From NCBI GenBank assembly GCA_963575745.1, contig CAUYUJ010014771.1, forward strand, positions 62,001 to 126,000: 64,000 bases of DNA, written 5' to 3'. The translations under genes were made by a program, and so were the position numbers. Positions 11,161 to 22,939 of the stretch are shown here, piece by piece. This DNA is from Prorocentrum cordatum (taxonomy: Eukaryota > Sar > Dinophyceae > Prorocentrales > Prorocentraceae). Every line of letters starts with the position of its first letter. Position 1 is the stretch's first letter. Below the pieces are notes generated by a model that was not told the DNA's origin, ran no database searches, and saw nothing but the letters and a program-made list of their open reading frames with translations.

Positions 11161-11659
11161 TGGGCCGGCCATTCAACCGTGGCCAGCACTGCACGAGTGT
11201 GCCTCTGTTGGGCCACGGTTGTGGATGTCAGCCAGAAGCGGCGACGACGGCCCAGGGATATACCCCCAAACTGGCATGCATGAGCCCCCTTGTCTTGCGC
11301 CGTCGCGCTTCGATATGCGGTCAGCTGTCTCGCCGCCGAAGCAGGGCGACAGCTCGAAGAACGCGGGCGTAACCTGTGGTTCTCCCCATACTGTGCCTCG
11401 GATGCGGCTCGCTGTAGCTAGCGCCCTCACCCTGCGCCCCCGCAGGAAGCGTGCCGGGGGATTGGGGTCCAGGTGGTGTTGTCGATATCAGGATGCAGCT
11501 GGGTTCGATCTGCCTGGGCGGGCGCTTGCACTGCCGCATCAAATTGCAGCGCGCGGCAAACGCGCAGGTGGAACCTTGGAAACACGCATGCGACACAACA
11601 CGTGGACACCAGCTGGACAGTGCACTGTTGTCACAGCGGCTGCAGAGACGAAAGGTGCT

Positions 11660-12330
11660 GGAGGTGTGGCGTCGCGGGTAAATGTTGAACTACCGCATGT
11701 TGGAACACGTGCACTTTCGCGCAGACGCATCAATGTTTTGTCGTTCTCTTCTTGCCATCTCTTGGTTGCCATACGAGCACCTAGCACGTGCATCGACGTA
11801 CTTGTGGGTCACGCACCGCGCTCGCTGCGAGATGAGGCGAACACATCAGCATGGCGGGATGGAATTGAGCGACGCATTGCACGCCGTGCGCAGCCTGCCC
11901 CTCTCTATTGCTTGCTCGATGCCAACGCTACAGTCGGATCCCAACAGTCAGTGCACATTGGTGGTGTGGCACCTGAGAGGGAAAATGGAGAATCCGGCTG
12001 GCCAAAGATTCCGCGAGTTTCTCAGGAGAACGAATCAAGCGACCCCTGGTGCATTCATGGAACCCTACCTTGGTGTTCGCGGGGCCTGGATGCCACCTGG
12101 AGTTTCTCGGGGTGTACCGCGCCACCGTGTGGGCTATATCACCGCCCCGCTCGACTGTGTGACAGCCGTGATACAGTGCGGCGCCGATATCAATCCGGAC
12201 CTGTCGTTGAGACAGGACGACCACTTTGTTGCAGCGGATATCCGCATCACCGCAGCCGCCCGCCAACACCCCCGAAGCTGCGCGCTGGCCCAGATTACAA
12301 ATGGACCCGCTCAAGCTAACGGACCCTGTC
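11660..12330 (+). pseudogene. APE/EEP-type endonuclease domain of LINE
   Basis: Frame 2 gives the core strand motif LVGHAPRSL (about 11800) and the Asp-x-Asn motif LLDANATVG (about 11915-11940). Frame 3 then gives QRFREFLRRTNQ and RVGYITAPLDCV (about 12003-12165), and finally DDHF (about 12219), the Asp-His end of the fold. This order matches endonuclease/exonuclease/phosphatase domains that nick the target in LINE insertion. A frameshift near 11950 breaks it. 11160-11660 between RNase H and this domain is a poorly conserved linker. Confidence 0.75.
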
Positions 12331-13319
12331 TACCAGGGCCTGTTTGCTGATGCCCTCAAAGCGGCCCCACAGTCCAGCTACAGCACCCGCCCAGATGAAC
12401 ATGCACAGTTCCTCAATCGGCACCTTCTCCATGCAGCGTCAGAGGCGCCCCCTGTCGCTGAATCGGAGACCGGGCGACAAGGGCGGCACGTTTGGATGTC
12501 CAAAGGTTCTCTCGCCTTTATGGGCAACAGGACTGTCGGCAGACGTGCTCTCCGTCAGATGCACCTACGGCTGTCCGAACTACTACTTACATGCGTTTTC
12601 ATTGCATGGGCGTCGGAACTGCCTCGCGGGGACTGGTTCTGCTATCGCACGTTTCGTGGGCGTCGCACATGCAGGGGCGGGCCGCCCCAGCTGGCGGTCG
12701 CGCGTGCCTGCCGGAGCGTTGCCTACGCCAGCGCGCGCCACGCAAGCCGCCGCGCTATTTACGACGCCCCAACAGACCCCAGAAGGCCACTACACCACAC
12801 TGGATTTTCGCTCGACCTCGTCGAAAAAGTTACGATTAGTTGGTGAATTGCTCAGCCCTGAGGAGCTCCAACACATGCCCCAGAGCCACGCCATTCATAT
12901 ACATTTCGCGTTAGATATGCCACGCGCCTGGCAAGGTTTCTGTTGGGCGTTCGTGGCCATCTTCTTACGATCGGCACCGCGCGTCATACAACAATCTACG
13001 GGTCAGGACGCAGCGTGGCACTGCGCACGCATTGCGACGGAGGTGCAATCCGCGTGGTATAGGAGACAGTTCGCTGAGGCATACAAAACCCTCAGAAAGA
13101 TTGGAGCTGGCTCCATGCGCCGCCGCATGGAGAGATCGCTACCAGCCCTTCGCGATGCTGATGGCCGGGCCATCGCGAACGCCCCCGCGGTCGCTTGACG
13201 TTGGCAGCGGCAATTCGCCAGCTTAGAGCTAGCTGCTACCCTGCCACTACAAGACGCACCACATTTCCAATCCTATTTCCACCGCGAGCCCTGCGGTGGA
13301 GTCGGAGTTGGCCCAGTTA
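12331..13319 (+). pseudogene. LINE linker between endonuclease and RT
   Basis: Coding-like in alternating frames: frame 1 at 12226-12846 and frame 2 at 12344-13198. The latter is Arg/Ala-rich with helical stretches (AWYRRQFAEAYKTLRKIG). No catalytic motif seen. This corresponds to the variable spacer LINEs carry before the RT palm. The 13199-13319 bases have no clear coding frame. Confidence 0.4.
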
Positions 13320-15340
13320 ACTCAGCTACTATCACGACGTTGGCTCAGTTCCAGGCGTCGCGCCGTCAAGCGCGTGATTCGGCACCGGGATGCGACGGAA
13401 TACCAGGTGCGTTACTAAATGCGAACCCTACCACGATTACCGAATATTACAATCCACTTCAGCTCAAGTTTTCCTTGTCCTTATTGGAGCCGGCGCAGTG
13501 GAAAGGAGGTTTTTATTGAGCTTTGATCAAGTCTGGTCAGCCCGATCCAACCAAGTGCGCCATTTCACGGTCAACATTGGCATCGCCCCAAATTGGCAAA
13601 ACCTCGAGAAGATGCCTCAGAAGAGCCCTCCTGCCACAGCTTTACGTTGATGCTGGAGAAACACAGTTTGGGGGGCTGCCAGGACGGGGTACTGCGCGCG
13701 CGTCCCTGTTGGTAAGAGTTGCTCAGTCAATTGCCTAGGCCCGACGTTTATCCTTTGGTGCGTTATCTTTGGACGTTGCACAAGCTTTTTACAGAGCCAT
13801 CCGCGAGCTCGCTATTCGAGCCCATCGAGGTACCGACATGGATGATGGGACCATCGCAGCTTTGGTTCGGGCCTCGGGACCCCCACCCAGTGCGATGACG
13901 GAACTGGAGCGTAGGCTACGTGAATACACGCGACGGATACGACAGCACGGCAGCCAGGCCGACCCCCATGCATTGGCGCAGGTGGAGCAATGCTATCAGG
14001 CGCCGCGGTTTGCGTGCGAAGGTTCCGACCAGGTTTCCTTGCCCCAGCGGCCTTTTCCAGGCCAGCCCCTCGCAGACGTTTTCTTCGAGTTGCAAATGGC
14101 CGAATGCATGACCGAGATCCGTGAGCGACTTACGGGCGACGGCCTCCCCGTGGAATTTTTAACGACCAACGGTCGCAGAGCCACATCTTTATTCGACAGA
14201 CAACAGCAGCCCGACACTGTTACCAGCCCTGTGGATGTGTCGTATGCAGATGACGGTACGATAATTTTTCATACTACCTGCATTGCGCATATATCCAGCT
14301 TTGTCGTTAGAATTGGGAGTTGTGACGGACGCCGTTGCGAAGCGTGGAAGCAGGCTAAATGTTGGCGCAGCGAAGACAGCGTATATTCCCCAATCAGAGC
14401 TTGCCTCTGTGTGGGGTCCTAGCGGATTCCGATCGTTAGGTTGGGTTTGCCGCCGATTTTCGCTGCGCGCCCGGGCGCCCGGGTGCCCGGGGATGCCCGG
14501 GTGCCCAGGGCGTGCCCGGGGATGCCCGGGTGCCCGGGTGCCCAGGTGCCCGGGTGCGCGTGCGTGCCGGGGTGTGCCTAGGGGTGCCCTATAGCCTGAT
14601 GCCCTATAGCCCAATAGGCCTAAAGCCCTACAGCTCTATATAGCCCTATAGCTCTATAGCCCTATAGCTAGCCCTATAGTCCCCTAGCCCTATAGCACTG
14701 ATTGGGGTTTTTCTCCGGTATCATGATCATGCGGAAAGGGCATGGCATGAAGCGCGCACGGCACGCCGCATGGCACGAGCATGGTGGACGCATGCTGTGC
14801 ACGTCAGGCATGCATGGTGAGCTCAGTGCCCCTATTGCGCATCACTGCGTGCACCTTGGGTCGGTTATTGACGCCAACGGTTCGCTCATGCCGGAGATCT
14901 AGTACCATGCCACACATATTGTTGTTTCGCTTCAAGTTTTGCGAAGACGAGTCTTCAATGCTAATGCGGTACACCCACAGGCATGCATGACATTAGCAGA
15001 CAGTCTGGTACTCTCAGGGAGAGCGTACAATGCGGGCGCATGGACACGACTCGCTACAGCTGAAGCCATGCTTCTACACGGTGAAGTCATGAAAGTGTAC
15101 AGAGCAGCAGCACGCGTACGTTTTTAGGAAGCGCATCCACAGGTGTCTGATGCACTAGTGCTTGCACGGCTGCGCATGCTACGCCCGCTGTGTTACTACG
15201 TGCTGCACGCTTGCGGTTATTCGGGTCACTGCGCACCGGTCCGACACTTGCGTTTGCACCCGTTGCAGCAGAATGGCGCGACGCGACAGTTCGACGGCAC
15301 ATGCAGGAGCACGCCGCACTCGGACAGTTCATTGAGGACC
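13320..15340 (+). pseudogene. Reverse transcriptase domain of LINE (YADD)
   Basis: Motifs in order: GCDGIPGALL (about 13390), PAQWKGG (about 13493), QFGGLPGRGTARASL (about 13662-13706), the first catalytic Asp in SLDVAQAFYRAIREL (about 13769-13815), FPGQPLADVFFELQMAECM (about 14054-14110), the YADD box in DVSYADDGTI (about 14236-14265), a glycine/Lys motif LNVGAAKTAYIP (about 14358-14395), and HLGSVIDANGSLMPEI plus a thumb region (14850-15330). The catalytic Asp residues are present. Frame 2 is interrupted only by TAG (13736, 14900, 15125); frameshifts occur near 13500, 14280 and 15185. A roughly 280-bp insertion separates the Lys motif from the thumb. Confidence 0.9.
14440..14727. repeat. 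GC-rich and CCCTATAG minisatellite insertion in the RT gene
   Basis: 14460-14590 is a tandem run of about 8-12-base units built on gtgcccggg. 14578-14697 is a run of ccctatag variants. The block ends with a motif (14697-14727, ctgattggggttttt..ctc.ggtat) that recurs at 46331-46355 after another minisatellite. It separates RT motifs that are normally contiguous, so it is an insertion or a local expansion. Confidence 0.6.
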
Positions 15341-16215
15341 TGACGTGGTTGCACAGAGCGTCGCTACCATGTGCTAGCCTACCTGCTCCAACGGACGACC
15401 CTGCAGATTGGGGGCACTACGTCCTAAATAGTGCCACCGCGTGGAAGCATTGTATCCGCGTAGGGCTCCAAGGCGCAGCAAATCATCACTCACGTGTCAT
15501 TTTGGCAGCGCACATGGAAATGAGTATTTTGATGCAGCTACGGAGACAGGGGTACCGCACCGAATATGCACGGACGAACGCGGCTTATTATTTAACCCGC
15601 CTGCACCACCACCCGTTTTTCAGATGCACTGCCCACGGTGTGGAGTATATTTCTCAAGAATGCGCGCGCTGCGCGCATATCAGTCGCACCCGCCACCAGC
15701 TCGACATCATGGCCGAGGGGTATGCCTCGGCGACGGGCTGCTGTGCTACATGTCTATCCGCTTTCCGCGCGCGCACCCACCTGGCCGAGCATCTAGCCAT
15801 ACACTCCCCGCGCTGCCTTGTGGCAGCCACTGAATCATGCGACAATCCAGCCCACCACCTCGACCTACAGCCCACAATGCACGCGTCAGCAGCAACGACA
15901 AGCAAGGAATGTGCGCCAAGAAGGCACGTAGTCGTACTCACACGCAAAGCACCTGGCCCGCTTACCAAGATCGCTACGGAGCTTCTGGAACAAATGACAC
16001 AAGAAGAGGCAAGGGCAGCACTTGTTCAGTGCGACCCATACCTCACCGCCGAAGCGTTGCCAATGCTACGACCAGCCCAGGACGAACCAGCACGCGACGA
16101 CCAAGAGGACATTCCTCCCTGGCCGCCATCACAGGTCGAGCGCTATCCTATACGAATGTCCCTTACGAGCCAGTACACAGGTATGTCAGCACAGGCGCTA
16201 CCTAGCGCCATCCGA
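15190..16215 (+). pseudogene. LINE region after RT with C2H2-like zinc finger
   Basis: Frame 1 is open for 15190-16428. After a helical stretch (EWRDATVRRHMQEHAAL) there is a Cys/His cluster: CARCAHISRTRHQLD at about 15661-15705, then CCATCLSAFRARTH, LAEHLAIHS and C (about 15742-15818). C2H2 fingers in this position are common at the C-terminal side of dinoflagellate LINE RTs and are thought to bind nucleic acid. The following 120 residues (rich in Ala, Thr, Glu, Pro) are a linker to the methyltransferase-like domain. Confidence 0.65.
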
Positions 16216-17550
16216 CGGACAGAATATTTCGGGCTGAATCTGCACTGTGGACGTAGAGGGCCGGGAGACATTCAGGCATGTCTGGAGTGGACACATTACA
16301 CAGTAGATGTTGCAGTTATTGTCTTGCCGATTGATATTGCGATTGGCCCAGTGTTAGGCAACGTGATGGCGCGTGACACCGTTGAGATTCGGAAAGAACA
16401 TATACGTGCGAAAATGGTTGTTTTATGAGGCGGAGGGCCACCATGCAAGACCTGGTCAGCTATCCGATGGGCCCCGGATAGGGGGCCCCCGCCCCCGAGG
16501 CCCCACGATGATTATTGGGGGCTGCTGGCCGCGACCCCCAGACAGCAAGAGCAACTTCGGGATGGAAACGAATTGCTCGGAGCCGTGATTGAGCTTTTTG
16601 CGGTTCACGCGCAGGTAGGCACATGCTGTTGGATGGAGCACCCAGTTCCCGCTAGCTGGCGCCAAGCTGCAGTCAGCTCATTTCTATGTGCACCTCTGCT
16701 GGCTATGATGGCGGCTCCGTCAGCATCTACCATCGACTTTGACCGGTGTGGGCGCGGCCAGCAGGCCCGAGCACCAACGCGCATTCTTGCACTACGCATG
16801 GCGACACTATCAGACCGACTACTAGAGACACCAGACCGTGGGAAGTGCTCTCACGGACGCGGGGCTCATGAGGTCCTCATGGGGTCCGATAGGACACGGA
16901 ACGAATGGCGCACTGCCAAGAGAAGACCTATCCAGAGGGTTCGTGTGGTGGGCTGCATAAGCCATGCGATGCGACGGCGGGCTGTCATGATCTTAGCTGA
17001 TGCGACGGTGGGCTGCATAAGCCATATGTATGCGACGTGTGCCGACGCTACCTACCCCCTTGACATGCAAGAAGATGGGGAAAAGCTCCGAGCTGAGTTA
17101 ATTCGCTTCTACGTTGAATGGGGCCCATACCTAGGTTTGGGCGAAGGATGGGCACCAGATTTTGTTTCGGCCAAGGCAAGGAGAGGCCATGATAGGGCCG
17201 ATCCTGAACGTCACCGCTTTTTGCCACCTGGGCCCCCACCAAGTGATCAGCAGGCCGAGGGTTTAGTTTTTGACCCAGAGGCGGAGCCACGTCCAGTGGG
17301 CCCACAGGATGCCCACGAGGAGCAAGCCATAGCAGACGTCGTCGCTTTTCTCGAGGAGCCACCAACAGAGCGTGCGCCACTGACCCCTATCCAGTTGGGA
17401 CCGGCGACGTGTGCTCGCATCGAATCGAATCGGATCGAAGCCCGCGGGCGACGACTAGAGAAGGCCAGGCGGACAAGAGAGGAGCACTTCAGACAGATTG
17501 CGCCATGGAGGGACGACCCCACGCTTGGACGCAACATTTTCAACTTGTAA
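16216..17550 (+). pseudogene. C5-cytosine-methyltransferase-like domain and C-terminal tail of LINE
   Basis: In one frame: GLNLHCGRRGPGDIQACLEW (16234-16293), matching the SAM-binding front end; VIVLPIDIAIG (about 16316); GGGPPCKTWSAIR (16429-16467), the catalytic PPC loop; WMEHPVPASW (about 16633-16662), matching the ENV motif region; and DFDRCGRGQQARAPTRILAL (about 16735-16795), matching the later conserved block. This architecture is one I know from dinoflagellate LINE proteins with a GPPCETWS motif. A TGA (16426-16428) sits just before the PPC loop. The stretch from about 16945 to the TAA at 17548 is Glu/Arg-rich with a Pro-rich linker. Activity is not implied. Methyltransferase homology rests on motif order, not a search. 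Confidence 0.65.
16948..17025. repeat. 60-bp direct duplication
   Basis: The 18-base string gtgggctgcataagccat occurs at 16948-16965 and again at 17008-17025, exactly 60 bases apart with related sequence between. The step is a multiple of three, so the frame survives. Confidence 0.7.
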
Positions 17551-19990
17551 ATGCGCGTGCGTTTGTGCAGTTGTGAAATGAAGTTCGGCTCAGGAGCGAG
17601 GAACCCTATCCCCTCCCTCGCCTTTAATGCTTCCCATCCACCTTCTCATCCAACAGCGTGCGTTTTGAGTTTCAGTATATGTGTCTCTTCACTTTCAGAT
17701 GCCATGCTTGCATTGCTGTCGGTGGCCGCTTGAGAGAGAGCCCCTCTCCGCCCGCCCTGACATGCACGTGCAGTTCGAACAGGTGCTCCGTTGCATGGGC
17801 GCTTCCCTCTTTGCAGCGGCGTAACGGCAAGAAGAGGCTCTCGCGCTCGGCCCAGTCGGGCTTGCGGCTAGGGGTCCACGCGAGGACAGCCGGACTTAAT
17901 GGCACACCCGTAGCGCGCCACACGCGCGACCCCGAGCTTCTTCTCATTTGTTGCCCGCCAGCCAGGTGCTGACCGACATTCACCGTTGCCGCCTGCGTTG
18001 TTTGTTGCTCTCTCTTCTGTCTTGTTGTTGCCTCCTCTATGCACCGCTGCTCTTTGTCAGAGATCAGGGGGTTAGGAGACAGGTGATCATGGGGCCATGT
18101 TGGCAACGCGATGTGGACAACTGCGCCCCGCCTTTGGGTCCCATCGCATTGCAGCTTGATATGAGGGCGCGAAGATAGCCCGCAGGATCCTGTGCCGATA
18201 CCTGTCAGTCAATTTGATGTCCGACGTCTCAGGGGAGACATCGCAGGCAGAGTTGCACGTGCAGCCACTCTCTGTCGGTACTGCCCAGCAGTCCAGCAAT
18301 GGTCAAGGTTCTCACCTACGCCTATCGTGTGCGCGAGGTTTTGCTATCGTGCAGTTTTCTTTGCTGTTCGCTTCTCGGCTTTCTGGCAGGAGAAGAACAT
18401 GTTCTTTTTTAGTGTTCAGACAAGGCGAATATAAAAGCGCCTCGCTTTCTCTTGCTCGATGCTAGGGCGCGAAGATGGACAGCACGCTCGCGCGTCGCAC
18501 TCGCGCTGCCGCCCCGCTGGCCAATGTGTCAGGGGATGCGCATCATCGCTTGCAGGACCGCCCACCTGCTCTCTGCGCCTTGCAGTTGTGCAGTACTGAC
18601 CACAGCTGAAGAACCTGTGCCAGCTAAGAATCCAACCCTTCCTTGCACCCCCGCCCCTCCCGTCAGAGAGGGGAACAAGGGAAGGGGGATCGATGAAACT
18701 ACGACGTTTCTTTTCTCTATGTCCCTCTTAACTGTCTTTGGGACTGGCGGCGACGACTGCGACGAAGACGACGACAGGTTCTGACGCGCGCCGAAAGGTC
18801 GGCGGATTTGATCCCTTGGGGCTCCAAGGTGTATATACTAGGCCCTCTGAGGGCGATTATTCAGTCGCTTCGCTCGCTCCGCTGGCCCAGGCTGCATGTA
18901 GCGTTTAGTGTCCTTCGGCCAGATTTGGTCGTGGACAAGAGGGTCTCTCTGGGGAGAACTCTCGGGCGCCTCGCGGTGGCGTTGCGGGGCATCTTGTGGA
19001 CCTTTTGGGGCCTTTCAAGGGTTTTTGGGGGCCTCTGAGGGTCTCTTTTGGGGCTTGCTGGCGATCTCGCGGGCCATCTTCAGGGGACAGGGCTCCAAAT
19101 GGCAGTTCGGAGGCCTCTCTTGGAACCATATTGGGAGCTTCTGGAGCTCCCTGGAGGCCTGTTGGGCCGTATTGCGCAGTGGGAAGCCCGAAAAGGGGGT
19201 AACTCCAACATCCTTCAAACACCAATGGGAAACTATTGAAATCGAGCTTCCTTGGGCACGCATGGAGTTGCTTTGGACCATTTTGTAGCTATCATAGGGG
19301 CAGTCTTTGGGCCATTTTGGGGCATGCCACCCATTTATCCAGACTCTAGGGCCGTTTTGGACCTCCCTTGAGGTCCCTTGGCGCGCCCCTGCAGCATTCT
19401 GGAAGATCTAGAACATCGCCCCCAGGAGTTCTAGCATCCTTGGTGAGACCTTGTCCGGGGTATTTTTGGCCCGGTGACCCTCACGGGCCGCGAACTACAC
19501 GTATTGTGAACCAGTTACCAGAGATCTGAGCACGGCTCTGTCCCGTCGAGCTGGCGCAATATTGCAATTCCAATGAGGAGCCTTTTCAGGGCGCTCCTGG
19601 AATAGTTGTTGGCCTTGGGCGGCTCGGAAGCCGCCTGGGGTCATCTCCAGGCAATATCACTAGGGATCGTAGCTGTCGGAGCGCACATTTGCGAGGGTTC
19701 GTGGCCCCAGGAGCGTCGGGCCATCGTGGCTCACGAAGGGCAGTGGGCACGGACTCCCCTGCCAGCTCCTATGGACGGCTCTATTCGTTCATGCAAGAAC
19801 GATGAGCTCCCACTGCAGATGCAGTTTCGGTGTGGACTCGTGCCGTGCCGACCGAAAGTAGATCGTGCGGTGGCAGGGGCTTTTCTTACTTGCGAACTCA
19901 ATATGTTCTTCGCTCACGTGAGATGATGCACTCGCCTGTCCTAGCTTCTATTTCCCCACATCCTAAGTGGCATTATTGTTTTCTCTGCAC
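17551..19990. other. No gene seen; GGGGCCTC-type repeats at 18960-19400
   Basis: 17551-18800 has short frames only; 'gagggcgcgaaga' recurs at 18165 and 18466. 18960-19400 is built of degenerate ggggcct/ggggcctct units. The same family recurs in this window at 22195-22300, 31960-32180 and 61300-63200 (there as ccccaagaggccc). 19600-19990 shows nothing I can name. Confidence 0.5.
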
Positions 19991-20046
19991 ACCCTCCGCG
20001 CAGGATCTCTCGTCCTCCTCCCTCTCCTCTGCTCCTCTTTGCTTCC

Positions 20047-20525
<479 letters not shown>

Positions 20526-20572
20526 CATCATCAAACACCGTCGTCATCATCCCATCACCATCATCCACCAAG

Positions 20573-20640
20573 AGGGAGCCTCGTATGTGAGTGAATTGTG
20601 AGGAAGTCTCAGGCGGGAGCCCCTTCCCTAAGGGGCCCTC
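20573..20640 (+). repeat. GAGTGAATTGTGAGG dispersed motif, copy 1
   Basis: A roughly 60-bp motif (gagggagcctcg..gtgagtgaattgtgagg..ctcaggcgggagcc) whose reverse complement occurs at 22528-22600 and 22690-22766. Together the copies bracket the simple-repeat block in inverted orientation. Confidence 0.65.
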
Positions 20641-20696
20641 GCACCACCACCCTAAAGCGTATCTTCCCCCCCTCCCCCGCCTCCGCCCCTTCCCCG

Positions 20697-20905
20697 TCCT
20701 CCTCCTCCTCCTCCACCTCCTCCTCCTCCGCCTCCGCCTCCGCCTCCGCCTCCTCCTCCTCCGCCTCATTCTCCTCCTTCCCACCACCTCCTCCTCCTCC
20801 TCCTCCTCCTCCTCCTCCTCCTCGTCTTATTCCTCCTCCTCCTCCTCATCCTCCTCCTCCTCCTCCTCCTCCTCATCATCATCATCATCATCATCATCAG
20901 CATCG

Positions 20906-20964
<59 letters not shown>

Positions 20965-21077
20965 GTCATCAGCATCATCATCAGCATCATCATCGTCGCC
21001 ATCATCATCAGCATCATCAGCATCACCAGCATCATCATCATCATCATCAACATCATCATCATCATGATCATCAGCAT

Positions 21078-21108
<31 letters not shown>

Positions 21109-21188
21109 ATCATCATCAGCATCATCATCATCACAATCATCATGATCATCATCATCATCACCACCATCATCATCATCATCATCACCAC

Positions 21189-21221
<33 letters not shown>

Positions 21222-21225
21222 CATT
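20697..21225. repeat. (TCC)n tract followed by (ATC)n tract
   Basis: 20697-20868 is TCC with a few TCT/CCG variants. 20869-21225 is ATC with CAG, CAA and ACC interruptions. The interruptions suggest it is older than the pure CAT run just upstream. Confidence 0.95.
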
Positions 21226-21840
21226 CCTCCCTCCACCGCCTGTGGCAGGGTCGTCAGCTCGTCGTTGTCGTTATCGTCGTGGTCGTCGTGGTCGTCATCG
21301 TCGTCCTTCTGGGTCGGCGGCACCAGCCGCACGGCCTTCACAGTCTAGACAGAAGCTGCTCGTCGTTTTCGTTCCCCAGGGGCCCTCGCCTAACCAGCCT
21401 CGAACGTATCCCTATCCGTTAGACTGACAAGCCATAGGGCGATGACAACGTCAATGATGCTCCCTCGGAATCTGCGGGAGTCCTTCGGATCGGCATCGAG
21501 ATTAGGCGATGCCAGTCATCGGGGTAGGGATATGCTCCAGGCCCGTATTCACCAGGCATCGGGAAATGGTCGACAGATCGGGGGGCCGTGCCCCGAACAA
21601 ATCGCGGCACTGGATGTCTGGGCATTCGTCCAGCAGCGCGCCGCCGACGGCCTCGCAGCCTGTTCGCTTCGAGGCCGGAGGGTCCCAAGAGTCAAGTGGA
21701 GTGCGCTTCGAAGCTGCCGGGTGGCACGCTGCGTGGGAGGCTGGTGGTGTGAATGCGCGAACGCAAGCAAAAGTTACTCCGACGGAAGGACCCCACACGA
21801 GAATCTCTTTAGCTTGCATGGGGGTATCCTCCTGCCCCTT

Positions 21841-22400
21841 CCCTTCTCCCACCTACTCTTGCCTCCTCGTTCTCCTCCTGTCTGCTCCTCCTCCTGCCTC
21901 AACCCCTGCCTCTTCCTCCTCTTCTTGCCTCCTCCACCTCCTCCCCCTCCCCCTCGTTATGCTTCCTCCCCCCCATTCCCCCTGCCCCTCCTGCCTCCTG
22001 CCTCCTCCTCCTGCTCTCCCTCTCCCCTCCTCCTCCTCCTCCTCCTCCTCATCCCCTGTCCTCCTCCTCTCCCTCTCCCTCATCCGCTTTCCTCCTCCTC
22101 CTCCTCCTCCTCCTCGTTTCCATATTCCTCCCCCCTCCTCCTCCTCCTCCTCCTCCTCCTCCTCCTCCTCCTCCTCCTCCTCCTGCCTCCTCCTTAGGCC
22201 TCCTGCCCCCTCCTGGGGCCTCCTGGGGCCTCTTGGGGCCTCCTGGAGCCTTCTGGGCCTTCCGGGACCTACTGGGGCCTCCTCGGGCATTCCTCCTCCT
22301 CCTTTTCCTCCTCGTCCTTCCTCCCCTCAGCCTCTTCCTCTTCCTGCTTTCCTGTCTCGTCCTGCATCATCCCTCTTCCTTTTCCTGGCAATCCTCCTCC
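21841..22400. repeat. (TCC)n tract with ggggcct units
   Basis: 21850-22190 is mostly TCC/CTC. 22195-22270 switches to ggggcctcctgg units and 22275-22400 returns to TCC. 21230-21840 between the repeats has no gene I can support. Confidence 0.9.
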
Positions 22401-22527
22401 TCCTCGTCCTCGTGCGGAACACGACCCAGAGGAAGCGCACGACGTGTGTCCCAGCCGATACGCGCCGGAGGACGACCCAGAGGAAGCGCGCGCCGGAGGA
22501 TGACCCGGAGGAACCACGTGAGCTGCG

Positions 22528-22766
22528 GGACCCATAGGAAGGCTCCCGCCTGACGCGTCCTCACAATTCACTCACAGACGAGGGTCCCGCTTGATACTTC
22601 TTCCAAATTCAGACCTGAGGAGCCCAAAAGTGACGACGGTTACAGGAATCCGATGACCCGTTCGGATTAGTAACATGATCCGCGGGCCCCATAGGGAGGG
22701 GGCTCCCGCCTGAGACTTGCTCGCAATTCACTGACAAACGAGGCTCCCGCCTGATACTTCCGGCCA
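22528..22766 (-). repeat. GAGTGAATTGTGAGG motif, copies 2 and 3 (inverted)
   Basis: 22528-22600 and 22690-22766 are two direct copies of the motif found in the opposite orientation at 20573-20640 (ggctcccgcctga..ctcacaattcact.aca.acgagg). The spacing between copies 2 and 3 is about 163 bases. Confidence 0.65.
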
Positions 22767-22799
22767 CGTCCGAAAGTGCGTCAAGCGGAGGCGCTGAGC

Positions 22800-22893
22800 C
22801 TCCCCCTCCTCCTCCGCCTCCGCTTCCTCCTTCTTCTTCTCCTCATTATCCTCCCTCCCTCCTCCTCCTCGTCCTCCCCTCCTCCTCCTCCTC
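22800..22893. repeat. (TCC)n tract
   Basis: A 94-base TCC/TTC run immediately upstream of a LINE fragment. Confidence 0.9.
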
Positions 22894-22939
22894 CACGAAT
22901 GCAGCCCCCTATTTCATAACTCAATATTCTACTATCTTC

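Larger units (their letters stand above)
9641..17550 (+). mobile_element. Non-LTR retrotransposon with RNase H, endonuclease, RT and methyltransferase-like domain
   Basis: Domains appear on the plus strand in this order: a Pro/Arg-rich and Ala/Lys-rich front (9641-10690), RNase H (10690-11160), APE/EEP endonuclease (11660-12330), reverse transcriptase (13320-15340), a C2H2-like finger (15650-15840) and a C5-methyltransferase-like domain (16216-16960). The final stop is TAA 17548-17550. No long terminal repeats are visible, and the endonuclease type marks it as LINE-like. The copy is decayed: frames change many times and in-frame stops occur (TAG 13736, 14900, 15125; TGA 16426). The exact 5' edge is uncertain because a transporter fragment precedes it without a clear junction. 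It is 7.9 kb, including a roughly 280-bp insertion at 14440-14725. Confidence 0.8.

Noticed and set aside
13996-14217. Minus-strand frames within the RT gene
   Set aside because: They are shadows of the plus-strand YADD reverse transcriptase.
21502-21852. Minus-strand 116-codon frame between microsatellites
   Set aside because: Three frames on two strands overlap here with similar length and none has a recognisable motif.
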